The notes under the pieces are model-generated. The model saw only the letters and a program-made list of their open reading frames with translations. It was not told where the DNA came from and made no database searches. From NCBI GenBank assembly GCA_037178625.1, contig CM074146.1, forward strand, positions 1,860,001-1,924,000: a stretch of DNA of 64,000 nucleotides, in the 5' to 3' direction. The translations under genes and the position numbers were made by a program. This DNA is from Skeletonema tropicum (taxonomy: Eukaryota; Bacillariophyta; Thalassiosirophyceae; Thalassiosirales; Thalassiosiraceae). Numbering within the stretch: the first letter of the stretch is position 1; the number at the start of each line of letters is the position of its first letter. Shown here one piece after another: positions 51,599 to 63,355 of the stretch.

Positions 51599-52936
51599 TT
51601 ACCCAATGAGATGGTGGTCAATAGCACAATTATCCATGATTGAAAGTGCAATTCGCTCCCTGCACTTGTTAATTGAGGCCTCATCATAATCGAAAATTGG
51701 AGCACAATCCATTGCAATGAAGTCAGCAAATAAGCAAACAAACACCCCACAGTCCCATACATTTTTGTTATTGTACGCCTGTTGATGCGGTGTGTCTTCT
51801 GTGCAAAGCACAAGACGCCATTCCGATATGTCCATGTCTGATCTGAATTGTCTTCTGTAATCATCCTGCAAGTACTCAAGAATTCCCTCCAAGTATTTCG
51901 TTCCGTTCCACTTCAAAGAATCATAATACTGGATTCTTTTCTCGTCCATAAATGCTACAACGAGCGCCCAATGCGAGTTATTGATATTGATTGGAAAGAA
52001 GATACGTTCGAGTTTAAAGATATTCTTCCCCGGCGCATGCTTGTGCCATCTCTTGACATTTGAGTACTTGTACTTGCCTTTCTCATTGGCATTGCCATTC
52101 TTCCCATCGAACAAATTTTGCACGAAGAACGAATTGAAGAAGTGGGATCTCCTGTGGTTGGTATTGCCATCATGCATGTTTTTGTCCCTACTTGCAAGAC
52201 AAACTTTGAGGAAATAATTCACAATCTCATCATTAATCCACACCTTTGGCTCCAGTGTCTGCATTGATTCTCTGTGCACTTTATCACGGTCACTGCTTGC
52301 AAGTACATCATATAGATGTCCTGGCCCATAGATTGCGGTATCAACCAAATTTTGCTGTAAAGGAGTCAAGTCATTCTTTAGCATGTTGGCAGCCATCACA
52401 GATGCTCTTCTAAGCCTACGCATTGCCACTTCGTTCGAAAATGCCTCCTCCTTGTCTTTGTCCTTGTCTTCATCCATATTCAATTCCTTTGCAGTGTCCG
52501 TCAGTGCACAACCATCAACTGCACCATCCTCTGCTCGAGGATTCAAAATATCCACGGGCATACCCTCTGGCGCATTCCTATTCACATTTGCATTCAATAT
52601 CGTACGAAATGAAGAAGCGCTCTTCTGGATCACGTCGCGAATAGACCCAATCCTTGATTGAATAATTTCATAATCGTTGATCTCTCTAAATCCACTCTGC
52701 TCGCAATCAACCAATTCTCCATTGACAACATGTTTGACGATTTGAGCTGGATGGGAAGACTCCAGGATATCCATATTATCCATGACCAAGGTGAACTCTT
52801 CAGCATCATAACTAGATGGTTTGAGTTCAATTACTGTTGCCACCCTAAGTGCACTTGGAGTGCCAGCCACAGCGATGGGGTGATAATATTTCAGGACGCA
52901 ACCTGCCCGGAGTTCTTGGTAGGGGTATGGCTCGCC
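51599..52936 (-). CDS. Ulp1-type (C48) cysteine protease of the Ginger-like element
   Basis: The frame is open from 52936 to the stop at 51599. The catalytic layout of Ulp1/SENP proteases is visible: His in INNSHWALVVAF, Asp in IQYYDSLKWNG, and Cys in VWDCGVFVCLFADF. An upstream conserved patch (WINDEIVNYFLKVC) matches the usual start of the domain (W-L-x-D-x-x-I/V). About 190 residues precede it. There is no ATG at the head of the frame; it is separated from the Cys-rich segment upstream only by an in-frame TAG at 52937-52939. Such proteases process SUMO-like tags or polyproteins. Here it may cut an element-encoded fusion, which is inference. Confidence 0.85.
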   Translation of the reverse strand, partial: GEPYPYQELRAGCVLKYYHPIAVAGTPSALRVATVIELKPSSYDAEEFTLVMDNMDILESSHPAQIVKHVVNGELVDCEQSGFREINDYEIIQSRIGSIRDVIQKSASSFRTILNANVNRNAPEGMPVDILNPRAEDGAVDGCALTDTAKELNMDEDKDKDKEEAFSNEVAMRRLRRASVMAANMLKNDLTPLQQNLVDTAIYGPGHLYDVLASSDRDKVHRESMQTLEPKVWINDEIVNYFLKVCLASRDKNMHDGNTNHRRSHFFNSFFVQNLFDGKNGNANEKGKYKYSNVKRWHKHAPGKNIFKLERIFFPININNSHWALVVAFMDEKRIQYYDSLKWNGTKYLEGILEYLQDDYRRQFRSDMDISEWRLVLCTEDTPHQQAYNNKNVWDCGVFVCLFADFIAMDCAPIFDYDEASINKCRERIALSIMDNCAIDHHLIG

Positions 52937-53595
52937 CTAGCTGTCACACTTGGCTGCAGTGTGTTGTGTCTCTTTCACTGCTTCTTTCTCTTTACTGCTT
53001 TGCTTCGCTGCTAGATTCACCACTTCGCCGACTGCTGACTTGTTGTCCAGAACCTGCTTAGCAGCAGGCTTCTTCTCATTGTCTGGAGTCGGTGCGTGAG
53101 TGTCAGCAAAAACTTTGTCTTCGTATTCGCCAGGATTACCGCCACGCACTTCAATCATCGTCTCCTCCTCCAAAGTGCACTTCTTTCGTCTGCGCTTTGC
53201 AGATTGTATCTTCTCCTTTGTATTTGATGATGCGCAACTATAGTTGCCATCGCTACAGCTGTAGATGTCAACATCAACCGTCGTAGTCTCCTCTTGACTG
53301 CGCTTCTTTTGACCAGCACACGGTCCCTGCCGTGAGTCAGATGTAGGCTGACATAACTCCACATCCAGAGCGTTAACGAACGAAGCAGAAGAATGTGGGT
53401 TGTTGGGCACATCTGCGGCCGCAGGCTTGCAATTTGTACATTTCTCATTTCTGCCTCTTCCACCATGGCATTTTGAGGTGCAATAGTTTCCAACCTGCTT
53501 GCACTTACATCGACTACTTTTGGCACAATCACTTTTACACTTACAAGTTGTAGCTCCTCCACTTTTGTTATACAGTGCACTTACCGTGGCAATAG
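52937..53595 (-). CDS. Cys-rich (CXC-like) tail of the Ginger-like integrase
   Basis: The frame runs from about 53620 to the TAG at 52937-52939. It contains a dense Cys cluster: TTCKCKSDCAKSSRCKCKQV, then NYCTSKCHGGRG and KCTNCKP. Similar C-K-C...C-x-C...C-H tails follow integrase domains in SCAN/KRBA2-type integrase-derived proteins (from memory). After it comes a charged, low-complexity linker with KRRRKKC. The integrase stop at 53596 lies in another frame; moving from the integrase to this frame needs a -1 shift (or an unseen intron). It is probably not an independent gene. Confidence 0.6.
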
Positions 53596-55655
53596 TTAGA
53601 GCACTCCTGAATCTTTCCTGTCGATATCAATTCCAGCAATATCCGCATTCCAATTTGGCATAAAGTCAAGATTCTCTCTTGGATACCAGCCCTTCAAATG
53701 TCCGTCTCGAGAAGCAACTTGGTAACTCCTTATACCGCTGTTGCTCTTTGGTTGCTTGCACTTTGTTATCATTACAGGGAGATTTGGGTGATCTGTGGCA
53801 GCCCTCGTGTTGCCTTCCACTTGGATTGTGCACACATCTCCTACTCGGAGTTCCTCAACATATGTACTACATCTGCGTTTCTTGTTGACAGCAATAGCTT
53901 GCTTTCTTTGTGCTGCAGCAACTGCTGCCCTGATTACACCTCTCTCGGGCGTGTCACTTTCGTGATGGATTGAAGCTTTTGTTGGAGTTGAGGTGATGTG
54001 CTTATCCTCTGAACTTTTGACATTGGTGGATTCCTCTTTTGTAGCTGGTAGAAGGTCAAGGATAACCGGCTCTTCATCTCCTTCATTGCTCGTTCTGACA
54101 GCAACAGTCTCCAGTACTTCTCCTGCCATTGCAACAGCATCCACAGCTTTGGCTTCCAACTTCATCGGGCCCTCTGCTTCTGTGCCTCCTACTGCCATCA
54201 TTGCACATGCTTCCACAGCGGCAGGCTTCATTGACTCCTCCTCCCCCGCATATCCTTCTCTTGCCATCGCAGAGGCATCTGCTTCCTGGATTACTGCTAG
54301 AATTCTGTCATTAAAGTTAGGAGATAACTTATCTTCCATTGCGTGTTCCTCGTTCACAAAATCGAGAGCAGCCTGAAGACCATCTTCAGTAAGGCACTGC
54401 TCCAACACATCCTTGCCCAAAATATCTGCTGGACAGTTGCCCTTCTTCTTTCCATAGAACACTTCATATGGAGAGTAACCGCCTTTAGACCGGGAGCAGC
54501 GTTTGTTGATGCGGCGCTGTACGATGTATATTCCTGTTTCGGCCCAACATGTACTTCCAGTCTCCTGCATCCAACTTTGCAGTGATGTCTTGAATGGAGC
54601 ATTACCACGCTCGATTTTACCTTGCGACTGCGGATGCCTGCTCCTACCTCTCACGATGTGCGTCTCTTGAAAATGTCTGCAAAGAGGAAAGACTAAATGA
54701 GTTGATGAAGTCAAGGCGAAACAAATATAATTTCATTGTAGCAAGTGACTTACTCGTTTACATACTTCACCGTCTCTCCAAGAAACTCTCCGCCGTTGTC
54801 AGATTGGAGAATGTCAAAGTCTGGGAAGAAGGAGAGGATCTCAATAATAGCAATCGCACATTCCTTTGATGTCTTTGATTTCAAAGGCTTCGTTGCTCCA
54901 AACCCGCTATGGTGGTCAACTAGGCGAAGGATCCAACAGTAGCCGCCTGGGTCCTGCTGTGATGTCATGTCGATCAAATCCATCTGCGCTCGCTTCCCTA
55001 CAGTTACTGATAATATCATTTTTAGGGGCTTTTGTTTGGCGGTAATCTTCCTAGTTTGAGATGCAATGCAAATGGGACATAAACCCACGGCCAATTCAAC
55101 ATCTTCTCTTGTGATGCCATACCAAGTCTTTGAAATGAGTTGATGGATCCTTCGTGAATCTATCCCATGACCTGACTCAATATGAGTATTCATAATGATT
55201 GCAAATATTTGTTCCTTTGTTGCAACTCTTAGGTTTTTGTTATTTTTCGTCCATCGGAGTGCTGTCGAGCGTGTCGTGTTGTCCGATAGGGTGTAGTTTT
55301 GATTCCATTTAGTGTGCAATGGTGAATGCCGCACTCCAACCACCCATCCCTGCAACACTGTACAAATATCATCATATTCTTGTTCTGTAACCATTTCCGT
55401 CCGCCTCTTCTTTTCACTTAACCCGACTTCGAGTAGCTCATAGAATTTCTTTTTCGCTGCCATCATAGCTGGTTCGGACAAAACATTACTTTTCGAGCTG
55501 TTGGAACGTACTGTTCCATCTCCTGTCAAAACGGTATCAGACGATGCTGTGGCGGGCAGTGCAGGCAAATGAGGCAGTGCAGGCAAAAGAGGGTCAGGAG
55601 CTGCCGCTGTCTCCGCTGCAGCCAACTTGGTGTCTGACGGGATCTTCTCCATCAT
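53596..55655 (-). CDS. Gypsy-type DDE integrase of the Ginger-like element
   Basis: Two exons, 55655-54754 and 54676-53596, joined across a 77-bp GT-AG intron, give 660 residues. ATG at 55653-55655. The zinc-binding HH-CC module is visible (HIESGHGIDSRRIHQL ... CPICIAS). The catalytic triad: Asp in AQMDLIDMTS, Asp in LQSDNGGEF and Glu in SQGKIERGN. The intron falls between the second Asp and the Glu, and the joined reading VKYVNEHFQETHIVRG is typical of the fold. Downstream, GGYSPYEVFYGKKKG and VGDVCTIQVEGNT fit the integrase C-terminus. The stop at 53596 is followed by the Cys-rich frame. It is the likely transposase. Confidence 0.88.
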
Positions 55656-55806
55656 GTAAGAGGATTTATGAAGAGTTGTGTTGTGCGTGATACGGAATAA
55701 AGAGCACAAACATTGTATTCTAAATTAGTGGCTGTGAGAGGGCTTCTCTATCTTTTTCAGATGTGCCCACGGAGGAGGCAGATAAAATACCCAAGGCCCG
55801 AGCTAC

Positions 55807-55979
55807 GGGGCATTTGGTCTATTGGTGGTGGTGGCATAGCATTTAAGCCAAATGTATCCGATTTGATGGATTTTGTCCGATTTGGTCTTTTGGTTGTGTC
55901 ATTTCTGCCATTTGGCTAAATGGCGCACTTGGTTACCGCCATTTGGCTAAATGGCAGATTTGTTCTTTTGGGTCTAACA
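55807..55979 (-). repeat. Right TIR of the Ginger-like element
   Basis: Reverse complement of the left TIR, with two copies of the palindrome GCCATTTGGCTAAATGGC. Confidence 0.88.
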
Positions 55980-56228
55980 GATGCACAGCAATTTATTCAG
56001 ATGCCCGTCTCGAAAAGTCCGCCAGAACCAGAACTGCCGCTCGAACAATGACAGCAAGATGATGGACATCATACTCTACACAACACATCTTGTGGTCAGC
56101 CCGTACATATCTCAATGATGATGATCCAATATCATCAGCCAGCGATCCTAGTGATAGCTCTCTCTAGTAGCTGAAGAGACGTACACGAAAACGTCATTTC
56201 TCTCCAGAGATTCAAAATATAAAAAAAA

Positions 56229-59200
56229 ATGGGCAAAAAGAACAAAAAGAAGAATCGAAGCGGCAGCATTGACCAACAACCTTCTCAACCACCACCACCA
56301 CCACACAAAGCTGCAATCGAAGCAGAAGATCTATCACTGCAACGTCGCGACGAAGAAACTGTCCTCGCCGCAATCTACGGAGATGACTTTTCATTAGAAT
56401 CTGGCGCGTGGAATTGTCCCGTTTACAAGTTGCGCATCCGTCCTGCCTCGGATGTTACTGATCCCAATACTACTGCCACTACTACTAATCATGATAATCA
56501 CGACAATGCACGGCAGCAATGCGAACTAACCCTCTCGATCCAACTAACCCAAAAATATCCCTACTCCATCCCGCTCCTTCAAGTACTCACCAATAATAAT
56601 AATTCCGCCAACAATAACGATAGCGATCATCACTCGTTTTTCACTCCATCTCACCTCTCTGACCTTCTATCACGACTATCCACCAAAGCTACCGAATGTG
56701 CTCAAAAGGGGGAGGTCATGGGATGGGAACTTGGTCAAGTTTGTGAATTGTTTTTAATGGAGTGTTTGGAACGACGGGAGCAGTGTGAGAGGAGGAGGGT
56801 GGAGATGTTACGGGGGTTGGAGGAGGATGGTAAGAAGGGTAGGAGTAATAATCAGAATAATATTAGAAGGAATGATGATGATGATGGTGGTAGTGAGGTG
56901 GAGGAGGATAATGATGACGAGGCAGAGTATTCAGAACAGCAGCTGCAGCAACAGAAGAATGAGCAACAACTTCAACAGTCCCAGTCATCAATGGACAGTG
57001 ATACCAAGAAAGAAATTGCAAGACAAATGGAAGCATTGAATATAGCTGCAAGACAAAGACAACGTCGAAGGAAACGGCAGGGTGTTGTAGGCTTGGGAGG
57101 GTTGACATCCATTGCTGATGATGACAATGACGATGACGATGACGAGGAGGATGACGCTAATGAGGAGGTGGAAGATTCCGAAGCCATGTTTGACTTGGAT
57201 CAATTTGATTTATTAGAAGATATTGATGCAGGAATTGGAGGTGACTTACAACAACAACAGAGTGGAACGACATCACGATATCAATCCGACTTTGTGGAAC
57301 TTCAACACCTCGGCAAAGGTGGCGGTGGTGAGGTTGTAAAAGCAATCAACCGATTGGATCGACGTGAATATGCCATTAAAAAGATCTTTTTGGAGTCGGA
57401 GGAAGTGGGGAATGATACAGTCAAGAGTAAATTGGCAATGATTCAGAATGAAAAGTTGAGAAGGGAGGTTGTTACGATTAGTCGGATGACGCATAAGAAT
57501 ATTGTGAGGTATTATCAGGCTTGGGTGGAGGATCCTCCCCGGATAGAGGAGGACGAGGAGGAAGAGGCGGAGGACGATGATGTGGAGAAGAAGCGACGTG
57601 AAAGTAGTATCGAGAGCAAGAGCCAGACTGCTGAAGAAAAAGGGAAGGATGATTTTACCACATCTTGGGACGATGAGTCGTATTCTTCAGAATCATTTAC
57701 TTCGTCCAGCGACAGTGAGAGTGATAGTTATGACGACAAAGTCAGTCAACAAAAGCCAATGACGACACGAACAAAACCGTTGAATGATTACTCCCGCTCA
57801 CACTCACTAGATAACTTTTTGGAACACGAGGCCGTTGCATTAGACTTTGCCAATCCACTCTTCTTTGCGGGGAGTAATGAATTGCTTCCGTCTCCCTTAC
57901 CTCAACATAAGAAGTACTCCAGCTCGAATTGGACTGATAATATTACGGAAAAGAGTCGCCGTGATGAGAGGAAGATCTTGTATATTCAGATGGAGTATTG
58001 TAAGACAACTTTGCGAGATATGATTGATGAATCGAAGCTGTCGTTAGATGCTGTGTGGAAGTCATTGCGGCAGATATTAGAGGGGCTGGTGTATATTCAT
58101 GGACAGAATTTGATCCATCGTGATCTCAAGCCGGCCAATATCTTTGTCGACTCCGAAGGTGAGATTAGGTTAGGTGATTTTGGACTGGCTACCCAAACAT
58201 CGGGTAAGACGACGGACGATAGAGAAGCTAGTGAGGCAGATGTACTATACGATGCGATTGACAGTATTGGTGGATTACTGCAGCGGAACTCTTCATCATC
58301 CACTGACCCGGACACGATCACTGGTGGCGTCGGCACGGCATTGTACATGGCCCCTGAGCAGTTTTTGAAATCGAAGCATAGTGGTTCGTATGATAGCAAG
58401 GTAGACATTTTCTCTCTGGGGATATCGGCATTTGAGATGTTTCATTTGAAGCCTTTTGGTACCTACATGGAACGTGCAGAGAACATTACACGTCTTAGAG
58501 GAGATTCTTCACGCGATGTGGTTCGAAGTCTGTCGAAGGAAGCGAGTGCTCCGCTGTTTACAAAGGATGGGGCAATCATCGGTGATTGGGAGGAGGTCGC
58601 TGATCGTAGACTGCCTCCTGAATTACGTGCCTCTATGCCAGAAAATGCTCAAAAGCTAATATTGTGGTGTACGGAGCGGTCTCCCGAGAATAGGCCGTCG
58701 GCGGAGCAGATTCTGAACAGCCGTCTAATGCCACGAAAGATGGAGCTTGAACAAAAATATCTTGATGAAGTGCTACAAACGCTGAGCAACCCACAATCAG
58801 ATACAAGTTATCAGCAAATACTGAGCAAAATTTTCAAGCGGCAAACGCCGGCACATGTTCTGACGACATATGACAATGATGTGGCCCTAAAAGCAAACAA
58901 TGCTCGTGAAATTGCAGCTCATGTTCTCAAAACGACTTTGGATCACATCAAAGGGTCTCATTGGGGAAGCCACAGCATGAATTATACATCACCAATGAGC
59001 TCGTGTGCTGTTTCTGGGGCAATAACTTCGTTGAGACGGGCTGAACATGTAGGTGTAGTTACGGGTGGTGGGAAGGAGGGCGAATCGATGCGTGGTGCTC
59101 CTCAACAAGTGGCCACAATAGCAGCCATGACTTCGGCAACAGCTGCAGCGGTATTAGGTGCCGACGTAATAGTTGGTCCCGATCCTCGAGTGGTTGACTA

Positions 59201-61700
59201 CGTCTGCTCAAAGTTGAGTACAATCTTCCAATCTCACGGTGCTGTGCATCTTCCATCTCCATTATTGAAGCCACGCGATGCGTTGGATCTAATTGCAACT
59301 TTGAATGAACCAGCTCAGGTTCTCAACAAAAGGGGATCCGCACTTGTCTTGAAATCCGATCTTACTGTGAACTTTGCCAGAGCAATATCGCGGGGAGGTG
59401 CTGCTACGAACAACATCAAACGCTATGAAGTAGGGAAGTGTTTCCTTGAATCTGATGCTGGGGGGCATCCTAAAGGTGAGTTTTCGAGTGCTTGTTCACT
59501 TTGCATCGACCAATCACGTGTACTGCTCACTACTGTATATCTTTTATCGTTTCAGAGTTGCTTGAGGCATCATTTGATATTGTGCAAGACGCATCATCGG
59601 TCAATCAACCATTCTTAGAAGCAGAGGCAGTATTGGTGCTCTGCCGAGTTATCAAAGTATTGGCTCCGATGGAAGTAAAAAGTTTCAATCTCCCTCCCAT
59701 TTCATTGAGATCTCCACTTTGGTTCTTAGTAAGTGCAAGCACTCATTGTCTTGCTTGTGTTAAACCTCTTACCTTATCCATGTGCACTAACTAACGATTG
59801 GATCAAATGTTGTAGCGTTTGTCCCACTCGAGACTCTCCGATGCAATTCTTGATTTACTTTTTGTGCCCAACTCTGACACGATTCGGGAAAGTATTCTGA
59901 ACATCTTTACAACTTGCACGGCGTGTCCGCCAATAGAATTGAACAATCAACAGCGCCATTCGGGCAAATATAAGCGGAAGGCTCGTGAAATCAAGGCCAA
60001 TCTTCTGGAATTTCTTGATAGACAACTCTCTATTCATGATGATCTTCCCAAGAATGTCGCCGAGCGCATAAGGCTTTTTGTTTCTCACGGAAGTCTGCCG
60101 TATCCAATGAATGCAAGCAAAGCACTTGACGTAATACTCAAATCTGCTTCCAAAGTGATGAGTTTGGGCGGAGACCAGGCGAAAGAGCTTTCAAAGAATT
60201 GTTTCCAAGAGGTCAAAAGAACTATCAATCAGCTGAAACAACTTTTGAAAGCGATGGAGTCTTTGGGGGTTGTACCTGCTATTCAGAAACAGAATGAGAA
60301 GTTTGACGGGGACGAACACATATCTTCTCCAGCATATATTTCTATTGATCTAGGATTGCGTCAAAAGAGACGGCACAGTTAAGTATTTTTGTCATGGAAT
60401 ATTTTTTTCAAGCCGTAGTTCTTATTCTAAAAGATCCAATTCTACAGTGTCGGGAGGCATTTTCTTTCAGGCCATCCTATTGCAGGACGACTTCTTTGAG
60501 GGGAAGGAGAAAGCTGAAGCGACGAAGGGCAAGCATGCATACGGAGGAAAAGGCAGTAGAATCGCCGAAGGGGGGAGGTATGATGATCTTGTACGACAAT
60601 TTAGACCGCCTGGGAACTTTGGAAGTGTCCAGTTGGAGGAATACACAGGAGCTAGTGTGCCTTTCTGCATGGGCGTCCGCTTCTTTGTGGGTAGAATGGT
60701 CGAGCGAATATACAAAGATGCTTACATCGATGCATCGCAACAACTATCTAAACGACAGGGCCGCTCCTTCCTAGAAGGTGTGCGACGCAGCATTGGCCAT
60801 CCTTTCCTTGAGACTCCTATTCAGTGCATTGTTACCGGTGAAAACGGTTTTGATCTTGCCACATGTGGTGAGCGGGCATCTATTGCGTCCCTCTTGTGGT
60901 CGGCTGGGATACCTTGTGAATACTTGCGCAATAGCCTCTGCTACACAATGAGCTTGCTGGAAAATTTTATGAGCGATTCCAAAGTGAAATCTCCTCATGA
61001 ATGGAGCGTTGACATGATCTGCGGTATAGCTGCAATATTGAACATTCCATTCGTTGTTATCGTTCAGCCTCACCTCCTCAGCAGAAAGTCATCCGTCAAG
61101 CTACGACAAACAACTATTGCACACGGGACGGGACCTCTTTTCAACTACAATGGAAATGAAGAAATTGTTGCTCTCAATACTTTATCTTCATTGATCATGG
61201 AGCGCTTAACTGTGAACGACATTAGTGATGAAAATATTGCAACACGTCAACAAACGAACGCTATTGACTCATCTATACAACCAACACAATCGCACAGTGG
61301 CAATTTTGATATAGAATGCATCTATGTTGACAACGACCAATACTTTGACGACTCAAACCGAATCAATTCCTCCCAGTGGAAACGGGTGAAGAAAGTGATG
61401 AAGTCAACCTCTCAAAAGATGATGGATCACTTAGGCAATGCATTGTTCGATTTTACAACTCCTGTGATTGCAGTCGATTTGCCTTTCCGGATAGTTCGGG
61501 AGCTAGGATCGTGCTTGATCTTTGATGGCCTTGAATCTTTGATAAGCAATGATATCGCGACGAAATTTCCAGGCCACAAAAAGACCCTTCGAACTCTGAT
61601 GTATGCAATTGACAGTATATCTAGAAGGACTCAGGGAAGATTGACATTCTTTTTGTATAGTACAATAGATGATGCTATGGATTTTATAAGGATGTCTTGA
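56229..61700 (+). CDS. GCN2: GCN2-type eIF2-alpha kinase (RWD, kinase, HisRS-like)
   Basis: Four exons, 56229-59475, 59556-59728, 59816-60377 and 60448-61700, all GT-AG and in phase, give 1,744 residues. The N-terminal RWD region (about 40-185) contains EETVLAAIYGDDF and YPYSIPLLQV. The kinase starts near 360 with LGKGGGGEVVKAI and the lysine YAIKKI. It has a long acidic/Ser insert typical of eIF2-alpha kinases, then HRDLKPANIF, GDFGLAT and YMAPEQF. From about 860 the HisRS-like region follows, with DPRVVDYVCSKL, GGRYDDLV and MGVRFFVGRM. GCN2 senses uncharged tRNA through this domain and phosphorylates eIF2-alpha to slow translation under amino-acid starvation. The C-terminal part resembles the ribosome/tRNA-binding region. 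Confidence 0.93.
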
Positions 61701-62508
61701 AGGTGAAGGCGCAGCTGTATGTTACACGTTTCTCTTAGCGAGGTAGGAATCAGTCATTGGATCAATCAGCTTATGGCGTGATCATCTAAAAAGATACTAT
61801 TCTGTCGACATAGCGCTTGTCAATCTCATGGATTAATCTAGCTGTATCATTGTGCACCGAACTAGAAAGTAAATGCAGAACGCAGATTCAAAGCAGAACC
61901 AGAATGATGCTGAACGATAGTACTTCATTCAATTCAAACAAAACTCTCGGCAAAGTGCATTCGACGGAGAGCATTCACGCAGTAGGACAAGTTACACTGA
62001 GGCAAATGATCGCTCGGGCAGTATTGTGCCTACAGTGACGTCCAACTTTAACAAGTGAAAATTCCAGGGACCAGGGTCTAATGCTCCTTATCATGATGAG
62101 AACAGTTGGTAGCAGTAATGTATTGACGGATGGTGGTGTAGGTTGAGGTTGTCAGTTGCCTTCGACTTAAAGCGTTTGATTTCTGGTATGAATCTACGGA
62201 TCCTTCCTTCTTCGTTTTGACAATTCCACAATAGAAATGCGCTGTTGCTGGTGGTTGGTTAGCGGCTGATCATTGCGGACTTTTACATAAGAGTATGAAC
62301 TTGTCTTTGTGATTGGTGCGAGACAGAACTGAATACGTACCGAAAAAGGTGAACCGCTTCCGACATCAAACTTTCTCCTTGAAGTTGGTACATATTGTTA
62401 TGTTGTGATTGTGATTGGTGCCAAAGACAGGATGGAGTACCTCGTAAGCTTTCCACGACCACCATACTCGAATGGACGACCCTGCACCCGGGTCAGTGAA
62501 AGCGGCAA

Positions 62509-62840
62509 GTGAAGTCTTCTTGATATACGTCGCCAGCAGGCTCAAGCGCACTTCGACGCGGTCAAAACAACCACGGATAGAGATGGGTATATGCTTATAC
62601 TCTCGTGCAAATACTTGTATTTGTGTATACACATCTCGCCTGTATACAGGCTTATTGACATCCATGTCAATATATCCCGGGCTTTAAACGAGCTGTGGTA
62701 GGAGAGACAACCCTCTCCCGTGGTCCCGACTGCGACGCTGTTTGGTTCTCTGCCCTCGGCGTATGAAGACTCCAATTTTTGGTTCAATGATGTCTAGGTA
62801 GCGATAATGCAACATTTACCTAATTTCCTAAGTGATATGA
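62509..62840 (-). repeat. ~340-bp dispersed repeat, copy 2 (inverted)
   Basis: Reverse complement of 47046-47388 with scattered substitutions and small indels. Confidence 0.85.
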
Positions 62841-63092
62841 TATGCTATGGAGGCTGAATCAAAGAGATATGAGGAAGTTTCACCTCCGCCGTGCGCTGCC
62901 GCTGGCAACGCATAGTGTTGAAGGCGTTGTATTCTTCGCCATCCGAATGTCGTGGCTCGAAGAAGACTACTTATGACTACTTTTGACTTCGATTCAAGGA
63001 ACAGAGTACCGCCAAAGACAGAATCGAGTACCGCATAACCACATTCCAAGACCATTTCAATCAAATAATATGTACTTATCGTAAGTACAGCT

Positions 63093-63265
63093 TCTTCACG
63101 AGATTTGAGAATTGAGAACTCCCAAATTAATTGCGAATTGGCTATGCTGCATGCCATGGCTATGCTGCATGGCTGCGCTGCATGGCTAGAGCTACAGCTG
63201 TCTTCACGAGATTGAGAACTCCCATTCAAATTGAAATTGCGAATTGGAATTGGCTATGCTGCATT
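63093..63265 (+). repeat. Local tandem duplication upstream of the LRR paralogue
   Basis: Two units share ttcacgagat, gagaactccca, ttgcgaattgg and ggctatgctgcat. In the first unit, gctatgctgcatg is itself repeated. Confidence 0.7.
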
Positions 63266-63355
63266 CAGAACATGCGAATGGCTAATGGATCCCAGATAAT
63301 ACAACATCAAATACATCATCGTCTACTTAATACCTCAATCGCTCGAATTATTATC

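Larger units (their letters stand above)
48229..55979 (-). mobile_element. 7.75-kb Ginger-like DNA transposon
   Basis: The ends are TGTTAGACCC...GGGTCTAACA with extended, imperfect TIRs (48229-48371 and about 55807-55979). They are flanked by GATG on both sides (48225-48228 and 55980-55983). TIRs contain the palindrome GCCATTTGGCTAAATGGC, once at the left end and twice at the right. Contents, all on the minus strand: gypsy-type integrase (55655-53596), Cys-rich segment (53595-52937), Ulp1-type protease (52936-51599) and an HTH/Tudor-like protein (51300-49603). Ginger elements are known as DNA transposons with LTR-retrotransposon-like integrases, TGT termini and short target duplications; some carry cysteine proteases. 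No reverse transcriptase is present. The subfamily is not determined. Confidence 0.9.
61701..63355. other. Intergenic region with repeats
   Basis: Contains the second copy of the ~340-bp dispersed repeat (62509-62840) and a local tandem duplication (63093-63265). No supported gene. Confidence 0.5.

Noticed and set aside
51848..54942. Plus-strand ORFs across the Ulp1 and integrase genes
   Set aside because: Antisense to catalytic motifs; several are Ser/Leu-rich shadows of Glu/Lys-rich frames.
47046..62840. A 15.8-kb element with the 340-bp repeats as TIRs
   Set aside because: The interval contains a complete Ginger-like element with its own target duplication plus a conserved housekeeping-type gene (GCN2). 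Dispersed repeat copies are more likely.
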